From positions 28,868,918 to 28,932,917 of the forward strand of contig NC_133778.1 of assembly GCF_003597395.2 (NCBI RefSeq): a stretch of DNA of 64,000 bases. Reading direction: 5' to 3'. The notes under the pieces are model-generated. The model searched no databases. It was given only the letters and a program-made list of their open reading frames with translations, and had not been told where the DNA came from. This document shows, in pieces, positions 34,301 to 46,700 of this stretch (positions are counted from its first letter, which is position 1; the number at the start of each line of letters is the position of its first letter). Position numbers and translations under genes: made by a program. This stretch comes from Chelonoidis abingdonii (lineage: Eukaryota > Chordata > Testudines > Testudinidae).

Positions 34301-37300
34301 AGATGCTCTGTGTTTGAGTTCTCCTGCCTGTTGTGGGTTAGGTTGATATTTCCAATCCTATGTCCTTGTAAAGCCAAATGCAAAGCAGTCAGTGTGCTTG
34401 CTATTTCTTTACTCATCAATATCATGTCTAAACTAGAGAATCAAGCTGAAGCAAAACCAGGGCGTTTGCTATCCAAAGAGAAATGTAATCTACAAACTAG
34501 TGCAGATCCTGAACAGAGCAACATGACAGAACATGCACCTGATAACTCATGACAACTATTTTCAGTTAGGAATGTATTTCAGCATTCTTAGCTTTCTGGA
34601 GAAATCAGCTTTTACATAAAATCAAGAACCATAAGAAAATCAGTTCCACAAATCAAAACAATGAGCCAATGTCAGTTAAATGCAATTTGATTTGAACTGG
34701 TGCTAAACTTACTGAAAACTCTTGGTCAAATTCAGTTATTATGCAAACTATGTGGTTCTCTACTCATGTGTACTAGTTTTATACCAGTGTAATTTTGTAG
34801 ACTTCAGTGAAGCTACTCCTGACCTACATCAGTGAAAGCATGCAGAGAATTAGGCCCCAGATGTGAATAAGTTATCAAATGGGTGTATTGTAAATAGGAA
34901 AGGATGTAACTTGCACCAATTTGGCTCTCAGTGGGTGTGCAAAATGAGTGTAAGTTGAATGCTGAAGTAAAAAAACTAACACAAGTACATAAAATAAAGT
35001 AGCCCCTCTCATCTACTTTACTGTACACATGCACTATCCATAACTCGCTGGGACCAAATTCAGTCCTGCTGTATGTGGGCATAACTACTAATTACTTCAG
35101 TTGTCCCAGTGATGCCAGTGCTGAATTCAGTTTAAAAAGAATGCCAAACAAGTGTAAGTTATTCATGTTGATTTGACCCAGAAAAATTCTTATGCAAGTG
35201 GTTAATATTAGGGGCGGGGCATGCTTAAGTGCTTTGCTTGTTCTGGGCCATAACACAGACAATGAATGCCGCATTAGTGTAAATTACATTTCTGTGGCAT
35301 TTACATCTCTGTGGCCAATTTATGTTTACAATAATATTCAGTCCACACTTTCATCCCACTCCACCCTATAACAGACCTCTGAAGTAGAACGTACACCATC
35401 ATTTATGTTACCGCTTAATTTCATGCAATAATTTAAAATCTAAAACATTCAGAAATTGCTTGACTCTAGCATGTATTTCATCCACATGTCTAACCCAAAT
35501 TTGTCAAAATAAAATCTTGAATATTGTATGATTGATAACAATGGTGTAGCTACTACCACATGATAGAAAACAAAGCATGAGCAAAACAATGAAACAGAAT
35601 AATACTCTGCCATGCCCAGAAATTTAATCTGCCTAACTCAAACTCCAGAGGATGGGGGAGGGGAAGAAAGTAAGGATCTTTTTGTTTGTAATATGAGTGT
35701 ATCTGTTTTGGTGACATAGACATGAAAGATCTCATCATGAATTCCCTGACCCACACTTATAATTTTGGAAGTAAGACGAGATGAAACTGGTTGATTAATT
35801 CAAAAAGGAGCATCAACTTTCTATCTTTTTTTAATGCGTGAATAAGATTAAATATATTAGTGTTTGAGAAAGTTGAGTGAATAGGAATTTACTGTGAAAT
35901 CATTAAAAAAAATGTTTCCCAACAATGTTTTGGGAGGATGAGGGAGCAAAGATGGGACTTGGAAACCATTTATAGATTGCTGATACACAGAATCTTGTGA
36001 TGTCATTAGCTGTTTGCTGGTAACTACGGAGATACATATGAAGTTAATTAAAGCTTGGTTACCAATAAGAGAACATTTGAAAGTGGCAGTGGAATCTTGA
36101 ACTAAACAAAAACAAGGAACAATTTGATGTTGATGGATAGCACTGAAATACAATTGATGGTCAGTTGCTAATGAGAGATTTATGTTAGGGTACTTTTATG
36201 AGAAACCAGACTTCAGTTTTATGACAGCTGTTATGAAGTTAGTTAAATGTACATTTAAACTGCTAGGAAGAGCAGATTAAATCCAGCCAAAATGTGGGAG
36301 GTTGTTCTCTCTCTGCGTGCACACAAAGCAAACATGGGAGTTAAGTGCAAGCAAGGAGAAGGGAATGAATGAACCCCAATGTTTATTATGTATTCTCCTC
36401 TTGCTGCTGATAATTGTGTGGTGGAAGCAGGCAGCCTTAAATATGCAGTATGACTGTTGACACACACATATTGTAAAGTAAATGTATTGTAAGTAAATGT
36501 TCCAATCTCTTACAAATTTACACAGGCAAGTTTTGCATGAGCAACCTGTTATGAGTGTGAGACCCACATTTTGCACAAGCAGCTCAGGCAGACCCTCAGT
36601 TACATTATCTGTACATATTAGTGTTCATTTCCATGTACAAGTGAGGGGTTTGTGCACAACAAGCACATGTGCAACTTTGCAGAGGAAAATTTAGAGGTTC
36701 CTTCTGAAAATTTGTCTCTAATGCCTTGTCTGTGCACAAAAATTGTATTACTTTAATAATAACAATCCTAGTGTGGATGCAGTTATGCCTGTACAAAGAT
36801 GCCTTATACTGGCATAGCTTAGTCTCATATGGGAAGAGAAATAAGATATACTGAGTTAAGGTACTGCTGGAATTATTTTTATTTATGTGGCTTATTACCA
36901 TGACACTAATTTAACCATAAATTCCTTCATTAAATCCAAAGACTGAATGGTATTTATACAATTGCTCTAAACATGCCTAAAAAGCTTAAATAATAAGCAA
37001 TTGACTGCATCCAAACAGTAACAAAACATTTACAAGCATTTAATTAAGATACTTATATACTGGCTAAAGCCAGGGGTGCTTAGACCCATATTGGTCAGCT
37101 CTAACTTGGTTAGGCAGGTGTTACCAGTGAATTTTTTAAGAGTTTACTTTTTTATACCCTTTAACAAAGAAGTTATGCCATTGCCATTTATTGGACCTTT
37201 GCTAAAGCCAGATGAAGCAATTTCCTAGATAGCGAATTATTTATTGCACCTGATACCAGTTAACTGTGTTTTATTTTTGTTACTTCAGCCGAAACCTTAA

Positions 37301-37819
37301 ATAAGGTAACACTGATCTTATGGTAGTGAAGGATCACTACAAGTTCAACACCACAAATCTTCTTGCTTGTGATCCCATTCTTTTTGGTCACATGCTTTGG
37401 GCCTATTGCTCATGCTACTATCGCAACTCAGTTTTAAATCATAGTTCACCCAAACCTAATGTGGGCCTATATTTCTACTAATATAACAGCATCCACACCA
37501 AGGGTTAAACTGATATCACTATTTTGGTTAAAAAAAAAATCACACACCAAAACCAAAATAGGCATACACTGGTTCAAAAGCTGTATGTAGGCCTGATCTA
37601 AGCGTTTGGCTTAAATCATTGAAAGAAGAGAAATTCAGGGTTAAGTCTACCACTCCATACTTAACTTGTTATATTCTATCTACTATGACATCATCTAACC
37701 TAAGGCAACATAATTTACAACAACTGGCAGGTGTATGTTTGTTCTTCATTATGCTTTGTCTGAACACTTCGCTATCTCCAGCTGCTCTGATAGTAGATCA
37801 AGTTATTTGTAATGGATTG
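34301..37819. other. Mostly unique non-coding DNA with fold-back repeat traces
   Basis: Fold-back repeat pieces lie at about 34768-34860 and 35045-35135 (CAAATTCAGTCCTG opposed to GTGCTGAATTCAG). A MITE-like fragment is at 36715-36835 (CTTGTCTGTGCAC and a GCCTTATACTGGCATAGCTT motif), and another at 37430-37600. No exon is supported. Confidence 0.45.
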
Positions 37820-38065
37820 TCTAGTTTAAGTGATTGTAGCTGAGAGAAACAGATTGCTTAGTGTGCGGCGTGTACAGATTGGTATCTGTGATCAGATTGA
37901 CGCTCCTATTTGTCCTTACTTTCTGCGATCACACAATGCGGGAACATAAAAATGGGAGAAAGTGGCAGATCATGTTAATTAAAGTAATGACTGATTCCCG
38001 TTGCAGCATGGATAGAATAAAACATTTAAAATGAAAAAAGACAGTTTGAGCTGAGAGTGAAAATA
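37820..38065. promoter_or_regulatory. Candidate conserved non-coding element (inference)
   Basis: A repeat-free stretch that keeps several CpGs (GTGCGGCGTGTAC, GACGCTCC, GCGATCAC, ATGCGGG) in a CpG-poor background and has a run of homeobox-like AT-core sites (GTTAATTAAAGTAATGA). It shows no open frame. Retained CpG and site clustering are seen in amniote enhancers, but sequence alone cannot establish this. Confidence 0.25.
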
Positions 38066-39291
38066 GTTTTGGAGAATGAGGTGCATATCGTGCTTTATTC
38101 AGGGCCATCTTTCAGAAGAGAAACAGAAGGTGTTCTCTCATGTCCCAGGGATTCTGGGGCACAAGCAGGAAAGAAAAGGCTCTTTGATTCCTTTTGTTAG
38201 CCTTGCACATTTAACATGGTTGTAATATGTGTCTTTAGGTTCTGATGTGTGACAGTATGTGGTTTTCATATCCATAGTAACAAGGAACAGAATTTTAATT
38301 GCATTCTGTAGTAACCAGGATTTATTGCAAACTTTCCAGTTTTGTGCAGTGACTTGAAGATATGACCTATAATTGCTGGTTTCATCAGTGAGGCCACATA
38401 GAGACAGGATGGATTACAAATATCTACAGTGAGAAGGACAATGTGCACTTGTTGGATTAAACTAGTTACCTTCTTCCTGATATACATTCTCACACACATA
38501 GAAAATTCATGTAGGTGAAAGTTGCAGGGACATATCAACGGTTTGAGTGCATATTATCTTTCAAGAATGGCAGAGGTTAATAAAAAAACACCAAAACAAA
38601 CCCCTCAATTGTTAGAAGAATAGAAAAAGCACATTTAAGGTTGTGTTTCTCCAAATTGGCTGTGCATAATTCCCCCATGTCCAATCATCTCAAATTTTTA
38701 AAGAAAACATTTGCCAAACTAACCTATCAATTCTGAGGTCAAGATAACTTGTTGGTAGATGTCAGAGTGAGAGCCGAAGTTGGAAATACAATGGAAATTC
38801 TGTTGAGTGACTACCATCTATCCATAATTTCTTGGCTTCCACACAGATTGACGCTGGCAATTACTGGCATCCAAGTTGGATCCTTCTAATTGAGTACATC
38901 AGAGTCATTAGCATAAAAACTCTATTTGTAACACCAGATTCTCAAATCAACCTATACAGAATGGTAGTGTTATCACCCTTGTTCATGTGCCTTGTCCGTG
39001 CTAGTTAGTTTTAACTGTTTTTAAGTATAATGTTTTGAAACTGGACAGCACAGTTTGGGACCGTGCAACCAATTTTTAAACGATGTTTTAATCTAGTAAC
39101 AGAACTATAGTCCAACTTTACTAAAAGGGTATTTTTGGTCATGGTCATGGTATACCACCAACAATAATTGTAATGTTTGCAAAGTGGTCATTTGGACACT
39201 CCAGACCAGTTTTGGAAAGTGTTTCACTAATGTAGTTTGCAATCATTTGGAAACTCATTTTCCTTTAATGACAGTATCAACAAGACTATCA
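38066..39291. other. Non-coding, no recognised element
   Basis: No gene or repeat that I can define. A tiny tandem GGTCATGGTCATGG is near 39139. Confidence 0.5.
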
Positions 39292-39452
39292 CTTTGTCTT
39301 CACTAGATTTTACTGTGAGATAGGTAAGGGAGGTCAACACTATTCCGTTGCTAGTGGTTGACCTCACAGTTAAAACTACAGTGCCTTGTCTCCACTAGGG
39401 TTTTACAGTAGAATAACTAACACCTCTTTTTAAGTGAAGACATAGCCTATCT
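39290..39452. mobile_element. Short MITE
   Basis: Left end CTTTGTCTTCACTAG and right end TAAGTGAAGACATAGCC are inverted repeats about 160 bp apart. The interior (CCTTGTCTCCACTAGG, GGTCAACACTAT, TTGACCTCACAG) also appears, partly inverted, in the larger element at 56484-56775. No coding capacity. Confidence 0.65.
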
Positions 39453-40142
39453 TTCATTAGTATTCACTACTACCATCAGTATGACTGAGCGAGCAAGGAA
39501 AATGAACAGTGCAGGATTGCTGTGTGAACTTTGACAGTGTAGCTGAACAGGGCAATGGTAGAAGAGTTTGAGGTTTTACCTTCACTTCTGAAAGTGGAAT
39601 TGAGAGCTTTTAGAAGCTGGTGTCACCATAAATGAGAATAAAAACCTTAAAATGGACCATAAATAATCCAGGCAAAAAAATGATCATAGATAGATTGAAA
39701 AGACAGAAGAAGGTGTTGGGAAGAAAGGATGCAAGAAGTAATCAGAATACAGGCTTTTAACTGGTTATTGGAACAGAAATCAGTAATGCCAACTCCCAGC
39801 ATTCAAAATTCATGAAGCAGGTGCAAAAAATTACAAGGCTGACTTAAAAATGATAAGTTGGGGTTTTTATTTGCCTTCTGGTTTTTGAACCTTTGGGGTT
39901 CACATTTTGAAGCTGTCCTCTGCAAGAAGGCTTTTTATTGTTAGTGAAGAACACCAAATATCACAATACATATGATAAAATCAAGAGAGTAGAAAACACT
40001 AACATATAGCAGTCCATCCTCCATTCATAAATTCCAGCTGAAGTCATTGGAAAATCTAGATGTATTAGGAATGCAGGATCAGGGTCATGGTGATCACATT
40101 TTATATTAAGGTTACATTTATAAATCCTTTATAAAGATTATG
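39453..40142. other. Non-coding, no recognised element
   Basis: Nothing supported beyond ordinary sequence. Confidence 0.5.
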
Positions 40143-40325
40143 GCCCAGATTTTAAAATGTATTTAGATGTGGCTCTGCTCAGTGTCACAAGATGGCTAAG
40201 TCCCATTTCCAAAATAAATGTAGGCACTTAAGAACCTAATTTTAATTGACTTTCAATGAGACATAGCCACCAATGTCATCTTTGGAAATGAGACATAGCC
40301 ATTCAAGTCACTTGGGCCTTGCCAC
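40143..40325. repeat. Diverged fold-back repeat with an internal duplication
   Basis: GCCCAGATTTTAAAATG, AGTCCCATTTCCAAAATAAA and TAGGCACTTAAGAACCTAA belong to a reptile fold-back family with 'cttaggcacttttgaaaat' arms. Inside it AATGAGACATAGCCA is repeated exactly at 40255-40269 and 40287-40301. Confidence 0.5.
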
Positions 40326-40954
40326 GCTGCATGGAGCAATACCTTTAAACCTTTACAAATATGGACCTGTATTATTAGTGGAAGTTATAAGTGTGTTACA
40401 CATGTGAACAGTATATGTAAGAGATGGTTATAAGTCATAGTGATAAGTAACTTGTTGAACTCTAACAGTTGATTAACCATTTACTAACTCTTTATAAACA
40501 AAATATAAAGTGTAACTGGGTATTAAATACTCCCTTTTTCTTTTAATTTACGTATATTAATTTTAATAGGCATTCTGACTGAGTAAATATTTGAACTTAG
40601 TCAAAACTGAAGCATTTGGTCCATTGTTAGCTGATATGTAAATAGACCAGTCCCATAAGGACAGTAATGATGTCATATCTGTATTATACATGATATCTTA
40701 AATCGGTGCATGACATCAACAAAAAGGCCCAAACCAGAATGCATTTTTGGATGACCTTTATCCTAACTCATGTGATTTAGCAGTAAGTTGTCCAAATGGC
40801 TGTCACACACCACTGTTTACAGAGGCTTGGAATTGATAAATATAATGAAGTTAAAAAAATGCACGCTACAGAAATGGAGATATTTCATCGTATAATAAGA
40901 ATTCTGAGAGCAGAGATTCAAAGTGCAGCCCAGTTAACTGGGAGGCTTTTTCTT

Positions 40955-41100
40955 TATTATTTATATTAGGGTAGTTCCCGAAGATCCCATTGTGTTAGAT
41001 ACTGTACAAATACAGAGTATGAGACAGCCTCTTCCTTGCAGAGCCTGTATTTTAAATAGACAGTACAAACAAACAGAAATAGATAAGTGGGCTCGGCACA
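40955..41100 (+). repeat. Ancient interspersed repeat fragment
   Basis: TTATTATTTATATTAGGGTAG, then GATCCCATTGTGTTAGATAC-TGTACAAATAC and GAGACAGCCTCTTCCTTGCA, follow the order of a very common amniote repeat ('cattgtgctaggcgctgtacaaacac'). I cannot assign the family name with certainty. Confidence 0.5.
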
Positions 41101-41551
41101 TATAAGCAATGTACTGTTTTGTAAAAAATAAATCCAGGCACATACACGGGTCTGGGGTTAATACTGTATTGCTAGCCAAGTTTCAGAATGTAACAGCTCT
41201 TGGAAAACCACCATAATAATCAGTGCTGGGGCTATACAACAGATCGGTGTCTTTAAAGAGAGACCCATACATCTTCAAAATAAAGATACTTTGTAATATG
41301 TTTGAACACACCATAAGGGTACACCACCATGTGAATTGTATGAATTCATCCCTAGTTGTGTCAATGCCATGCATCTATTCACTTGGCGCCTTACAGCAAA
41401 CAAAATTTAAATGATACATTCTAAAGTGTTCAATCAAGTTCACTCCCTGTTACGTTTTAATGCTTTAAACTGAACTGATCAGGAAAGGTGTGGAGCATGG
41501 GTGGAGATGGAGTGGGGGCATGTAGGGGCACTGCCCCTTCAAACTGTATAC

Positions 41552-41708
41552 CAGAGGTTTTCAAACTCTGGGGAGCACCCTCTTGGGAGTGCAGAGGAAC
41601 GTTTCGAGGGGGGAGGGGGCACCATGCAGGGCTGGCCAAAGCTGCCTGGGGTTGCTGCTCACCCTCTCAAACATGAGGGGAACATGCCCCACAATTTGAA
41701 AACCTCTG
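41552..41708. mobile_element. Short hAT-like MITE
   Basis: A 157-bp element with ends CAGAGGTTTTCAAACTC and TTTGAAAACCTCTG. The direct repeat GTATAC flanks it (41546-41551, 41709-41714); an 8-bp TSD with two changes is possible. The ends resemble those of the 831-1507 hAT. The middle is GC-rich and non-coding. Confidence 0.72.
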
Positions 41709-42040
41709 GTATACATTTGAGGGGACGGGGGGAGTGGCAACGCCAGTCCTTTGGGTCAGTCCCACATGGTGGGATTCGGGGAGGAGGTGCCACCCCCACC
41801 CCCGACTCACTCATTAAATACACTGTAATTTAAGTACCACTAACAATTGCTAAATCCGGAAGTTAGACCTATGCATATTATTAATAGTATTAAGCCCTAT
41901 GCCTGTGGTGGAGAGCTACCTGATCTTAAAAGTTGTCCCCTTTCAGCTCCAGGGGATGGATTTGTTTGTTCAGCAAAACCCCAATTAAAGAAGGCGAGGT
42001 ACATTGGCAAAATATTTTTTTTGGAATTTTTTGGAACTTC

Positions 42041-42273
42041 CTTTTAAGTCAGTGGGAGATATGTGGGTAATGCCTTGTAAAGTTATTTGGAAGTGTGCCC
42101 CCTTACGTATAAAGAAATTTTTTTATGGGTATTTCAATACAACCCTAAAGATTAAATTTGGCTAGTCTTATAGCCAATCTAAGAATGATCTGTAGTGTTG
42201 TAAACTACCATGTGTAAAGATTTAGGCCTTTCCCTTTTGAAAAGTTGAAGCAGGGGAAATTTAAGAGCTGGCA
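42041..42273 (+). repeat. Direct duplication, copy 1
   Basis: From TTTTAAGTCAGTGGGAGATA to TTTAAGAGCTGGCA this matches 43241-43468 over its full length, including AAATTTGGCTAGTCTTATAG, AAGAATGATCTGTA-TGTTG and TTTAGGCCTTTCCCTTTTGA. The start offset is exactly 1200 bp. Copy 1 carries extra T-run bases near 42115. No element termini are seen at its ends. See the finding. Confidence 0.9.
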
Positions 42274-43240
42274 GCCTGTGGGGCATCATTTTATTGAAAG
42301 GAAAAAGCACCACATGTGGCGGTTTTTCATTTTCCAAATACTCTCCATGGTGAGCATACATGAACACATTTAGGAATACTGATACATACCTTATTAAAGG
42401 CTCATTGGATCCCCTTGCTGCAAAACCAGCTGCTGTGCTGCTTATATTTCAGATTAGGTTTCTACAGACGTTGTTCCATTTTCCTATGGTGCATGAGTAA
42501 TTTGCTCTATAAATTGTGTCATTTAAACCCCATATATCAACGAAAGCGGTGTCCTATCACCACCTGTTTGGCAGACCATAACCTACAGTCTCCATAACTC
42601 TAATTTGCTGAAATATCTGAGAGTAAGAAAGAATAGTGGCAGGCACGCAGCTGAGGTAATGCTATAGCCGAATAATGAGATTCTCTGTTAGATCCTTTGG
42701 GTTAGATGACCCAGATCCAATTTCAAGTGCCATTACTTGAATCAGAACTTTTGCTTTATTTTGGCTGAACCAGCAAGAATAATAAAGTGAAGTGGAAAAA
42801 AATGGAAGGGTGATTTGTTGAGTATAAATAAGAAAAATGAGCTCTGCTTGAGGCTTGAGAATTGTGTTTGAACTTTTCAGGCTTTGTGCATACACTTTCT
42901 TAAATCCCAATAAACCAGCACCTTCAAAGTTTTTTATTTCACATATTTTTTTCACATATCCTAAGAAAAGAAATAATTTTCTGAGGTCCTGGAGGACCAA
43001 GGCTATTGCTTTATGAAGTACTCCTAAGGCTATATCTTGGGTTCCCATATATATATACAAATATTGGAACAAGAGCTTCTGTTTCATAGTAGTCTGTTGG
43101 GCTGGCTCTCAACACAAATAGGGGAAAATGAAACCTAGTTCTGTTCTTCCATTCACTGGATCAGGAACCATCACTGGCAGGATTCTGCTCTGCTCAGTGT
43201 CTTCTCACTGTGCATCTAGCTCCCATTGACATTAGTGGGA

Positions 43241-43468
43241 GTTTTAAGTCAATGGGAGATATATGGGTAATGCCTCATAAAAAGTTCTTTGGAAGTGTGC
43301 CCCATATGTATAAAGAAATTGAATAATTTCAATACCACCCTGAAGATTAAATTTGGCTAGTCTTATAGCTAATCTAAGAATGATCTGTAATGTTGTAAAC
43401 TACAGTGTGTAAAGATTTAGGCCTTTCCCTTTTGAAAAGTTGAAGCAAGGGAAATTTAACAGCTTGCA
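43241..43468 (+). repeat. Direct duplication, copy 2, flanked by 24-bp direct repeats
   Basis: Second copy of the 42041-42273 sequence. TCCCATTG-CATTAGTGGGAG at 43221-43244 recurs with three differences at 43471-43494, immediately on the other side of the copy. This resembles an insertion with a long target duplication or a replication template switch. Confidence 0.9.
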
Positions 43469-43494
43469 TGTCCCATTGGCTTTAGTGGGAGTTA

Positions 43495-44954
43495 TAATCA
43501 GGCACAGCTCTCCCAGCCAGAACAATCAGTCATTTGGAGCTGCAAAATATCTGGTAACTGTTTGTGTGGATAAGATGACCATAGGCTGGTGGAGTTGAGG
43601 GGTGGATCTTTCCTGTTTGGTCTAGGGCAGCTGAACCATTAGTTATGTGAGCACAGGGAGAAGTGAATACCCCACTGCTTAATAAATAAACAAACAGCCA
43701 GAAAAATGGTAATCTGTCATTAATGGGAGTAATATGTAATTGTGCATGTCCAATACCCAACCACTAGAGAGCATCTGTATGTATGATATCCCAAGTAATG
43801 GAGCAGTATAGTGTGGCAGAGCAAGAAGCAACACAGCAGCTCTATAAACGAGCAGGTTACTTAGCTCTCTGTCTCTGTCTCAACTGGCAAGTTTTTGGGT
43901 CCAGATGTAAAAGGTCTAACATCGTGTACATAAAGGAAGAGGATAAATCCTGCAGGATGGCAGCTCGGTATACTCTGCATGGTGAGATGATGCAAAAGGC
44001 TGTTTACACAGTTCATTTAAGTTTGGTCATTGTGCTTTGTAAGTATCATATATACCAAACACCTTGTCTTTTCCTGGTGCTTTCTAAGCTGTCACATACA
44101 CAGTCACTGAGCTAATATGTTATTTGCTTCAAGAACAGAGAATGTTCTAAAATGATTCGACCTTGCTGTAGATAACAGAACAAAAGGATCCTGGGTTTTG
44201 GATCTCTTGCATCTATTGCCATATTAGGAAATTAGAACCAAATGTTTGTCCGTGTTTCAGACATATTGAGACACTTTGGCATTAAGTTAATGTCTCAAAA
44301 TGTGTCTGTTTATAATTAGCTGAATCTGTCTTGCTTGTGAAATTAATGCTGGGGTGTCATGTGGCGGGAGATACTTATAAAATGATATTTTAAAAAAATA
44401 TTGTGATCTGCACTGAGTACTGTACAGTTTTCATTAATACCATTTGCAGTCAGTTGTACTGTACATGCTTTGCCTTGTCAAGAAGGACAAGAAAAAAGGA
44501 TATTTATTTCCATATTGGAAGAATCCTGAATTTGGTGCGAAAAACAGCAACATATTTGAAAGGCTTAAATCAGCTCCAGATCTAGGAACAATAGTATTCC
44601 GTTGTGTGGTTTAAAACACAGGAGTATGAGATAATATATAAGGCTCTGATATTGCAACATGCATATGCTTAATTTTATGTACCCGAGTAGTCCACTGGGA
44701 TTCATATATTTTGATAACAGCATATATGTACACATAGACTCTAGTACTTATGGGCTCAATTGTGGGCTTGTCACAAGTTCTGAGCAAGGGACAGGATGTT
44801 ATTGCTTGCTCCTGGAGCAGGCTGGAAGATAGTGTGTGACAAGGAGTGGCCAGCTGTTACTCAAATGTGCTATGCTATAAGCTTTGGTATTGATCTGGGA
44901 TGGTATATGAAGGGGGGATAAAAAAGCTAAGTGGGAAAAGATTTACATGTTTAA
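43495..44954. other. Non-coding, no recognised element
   Basis: Frames at 43530-43760 (minus) and 43783-44115 lack recognisable motifs. No repeats with clear ends. Confidence 0.5.
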
Positions 44955-44986
44955 AAACAAGAACTTGTTGAAACAAGAACTTGTTG
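44955..44986. repeat. Exact 2 x 16-bp tandem repeat of a dyad
   Basis: The unit AAACAAGAACTTGTTG occurs twice with no spacer, and each unit contains AACAAG opposed to CTTGTT. It could be a chance duplication or a paired binding site. Confidence 0.7.
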
Positions 44987-45238
44987 TTGATTTGTTAGCC
45001 ATAGTGATAATGAAATCAAAGCCAGAAAAAAAGATACTTTGTTTCCAGAATTCCCACTTAGCTCTAGGAAAGTCATTTCCAATCTGCTTTACATTGGCTA
45101 ATTCTAATCTGTTCCTGGAGATTTTTTCCCTAGAGAGCACGCTTAATATGCCTGATTCATATGGCACATTAGCCTGATATTTGTTTCACTCTTCTAATTA
45201 AGTGCAGTACTATGAAGATACATTGTAGAGAGACACAT

Positions 45239-45257
45239 GATGATGATGATGATGATG
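45239..45257. repeat. (GAT)n microsatellite
   Basis: Six consecutive GAT units at about 45239-45257. Simple repeat. Confidence 0.85.
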
Positions 45258-46273
45258 CATTCCTCAACAAATACAGGAAATGTGTGTTTTGGGGCATGCT
45301 TGCCATTAGTGTTGATTACCCTTAGTATCAACATTTTTGGTGTGATGTATGCTCTAAAATGAATTTGCTTTCCTGCTTAAAAGTTTGTTCTTAACTACAA
45401 GATCTGTCATGCCAGACTTGTGTTATCATGCAAATTTGTTCCAGGCTCCACAACTTTTTCACTTGATGTGAAGGTGTATTAAGTATCTTTTAAATTCAGT
45501 ATTTAGTAGCATAGTATGGTTCCAGAATTAACCATTGACATGAACGAAAATACAGTAACTCCTCACTTAAAGTTGTCCCAGTTATCGTTGTTTCATTGTT
45601 ATGTTGCTGATCAATTAGGGAACATGCTCGTTTAAAGTTGTATAATGCTCCCTTCTAACGTCATTTGGCAGCCGCCTGCTTTGTCCACTGCTTGCAGGAA
45701 GAGCAGCCCATTGGAGCTAGCTGTTGGGGGCTTGTAATCGGGGTGGACTGGCAGCCCCCCATCAGCTTCCCGCTTCCCTAAGTTCCCTGTGCTGCAGCTG
45801 CCCAGTAGGCTAGCAATTGCTGGCATTGAGCTGTCCCTCCCTCACTGCCATGTGCTGGTCCTGCCCTCTGCCTTGGAGCTGCTACCAGAGACTCCTGCTC
45901 ACTGTACGGGGGGAGGGAGGAAGCGGGGGGCTAATGTCAGGGTGCCCCCTGCTCCTGTCCGCTGCTTACCCCATTTCCATAGAGCAGGGGGTACACGACA
46001 GGGTTCAGGATGGAGGAAGCCAGCAAGCTGATCTAATTAACAAGGCAGTGTACTTAAGACTGGGGTCAGCTACTTAAAGGGGAAATGTGCATCTATTGCT
46101 CTCAGACACATGGTGTATGTCTCTGTCTCTGTCTGCTATGCTCTCTCCCCTCCCTCCATGCCTGCTGCCTTGTACATTAAGAACCAGTTAGCCCTTGAGG
46201 GCTCAGTCAAATGCTAGTTAATGCTAGTTCATCATTTAGCAGCAAGACATTCCCTGCAAAATATCTCACCCTA

Positions 46274-46567
46274 GGGGCTGGTCTACACTAGGGGGTAAAA
46301 TCGATTTTAGATACGCAACTTCAGCTACGTGAATAATGTAGCTGAAGTCGAATATCTAAAATCGATTTACTCACCCGTCCTCACCGCGCGGGATCGATGT
46401 CCACGGCTCACCATATCGATTCCGGAACTCCGTTGGGGTTGGTGGAGTTCCAGAATCGATATAAGCGCGCTCAGGGATCGATATATCGCGTCTAGATGAG
46501 ACACGATATATTGATCCCCGAGCAATCGATTTTAACCTGCCGATACGGCGGGTAGTCTAGACGTGGC
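46274..46567. mobile_element. Harbinger-like MITE nested in the Tigger-like element
   Basis: 294 bp starting GGGGCTGGTCTACACTAG and ending with the complement of GGCCACGTCTAGACTAC, flanked by CTA on each side (46271-46273, 46568-46570). Removing the insert and one CTA rejoins the host as CACCCT-A-TGACTTCATC, which agrees with the equivalent stretch of the 10370 copy apart from one base. The interior has several ATCGAT sites and extended inverted pairs. A 3-bp TSD suits PIF/Harbinger. Confidence 0.82.
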
Positions 46568-46644
46568 CTATGACTTCATCACCTCAACCCAGCTTCTCAA
46601 TCATCAGCGCTGTGTACAAGTATTAAATTGTTTAAAACTTATAC

Positions 46645-46700
46645 TGCGTGTTTGTGTGTGTGTATGTATATATACACACAGTATATATATGTATATTTTT
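46645..46700. repeat. TG/TA-rich simple repeat inside the transposon
   Basis: A run of tgtgtgtgtgta and tatatacacaca units. It lies within the Tigger-like element, which is often expanded here. Confidence 0.6.

Noticed and set aside
45239..45257. A CRISPR-like or regulatory tandem array
   Set aside because: Simple (GAT)n microsatellite.
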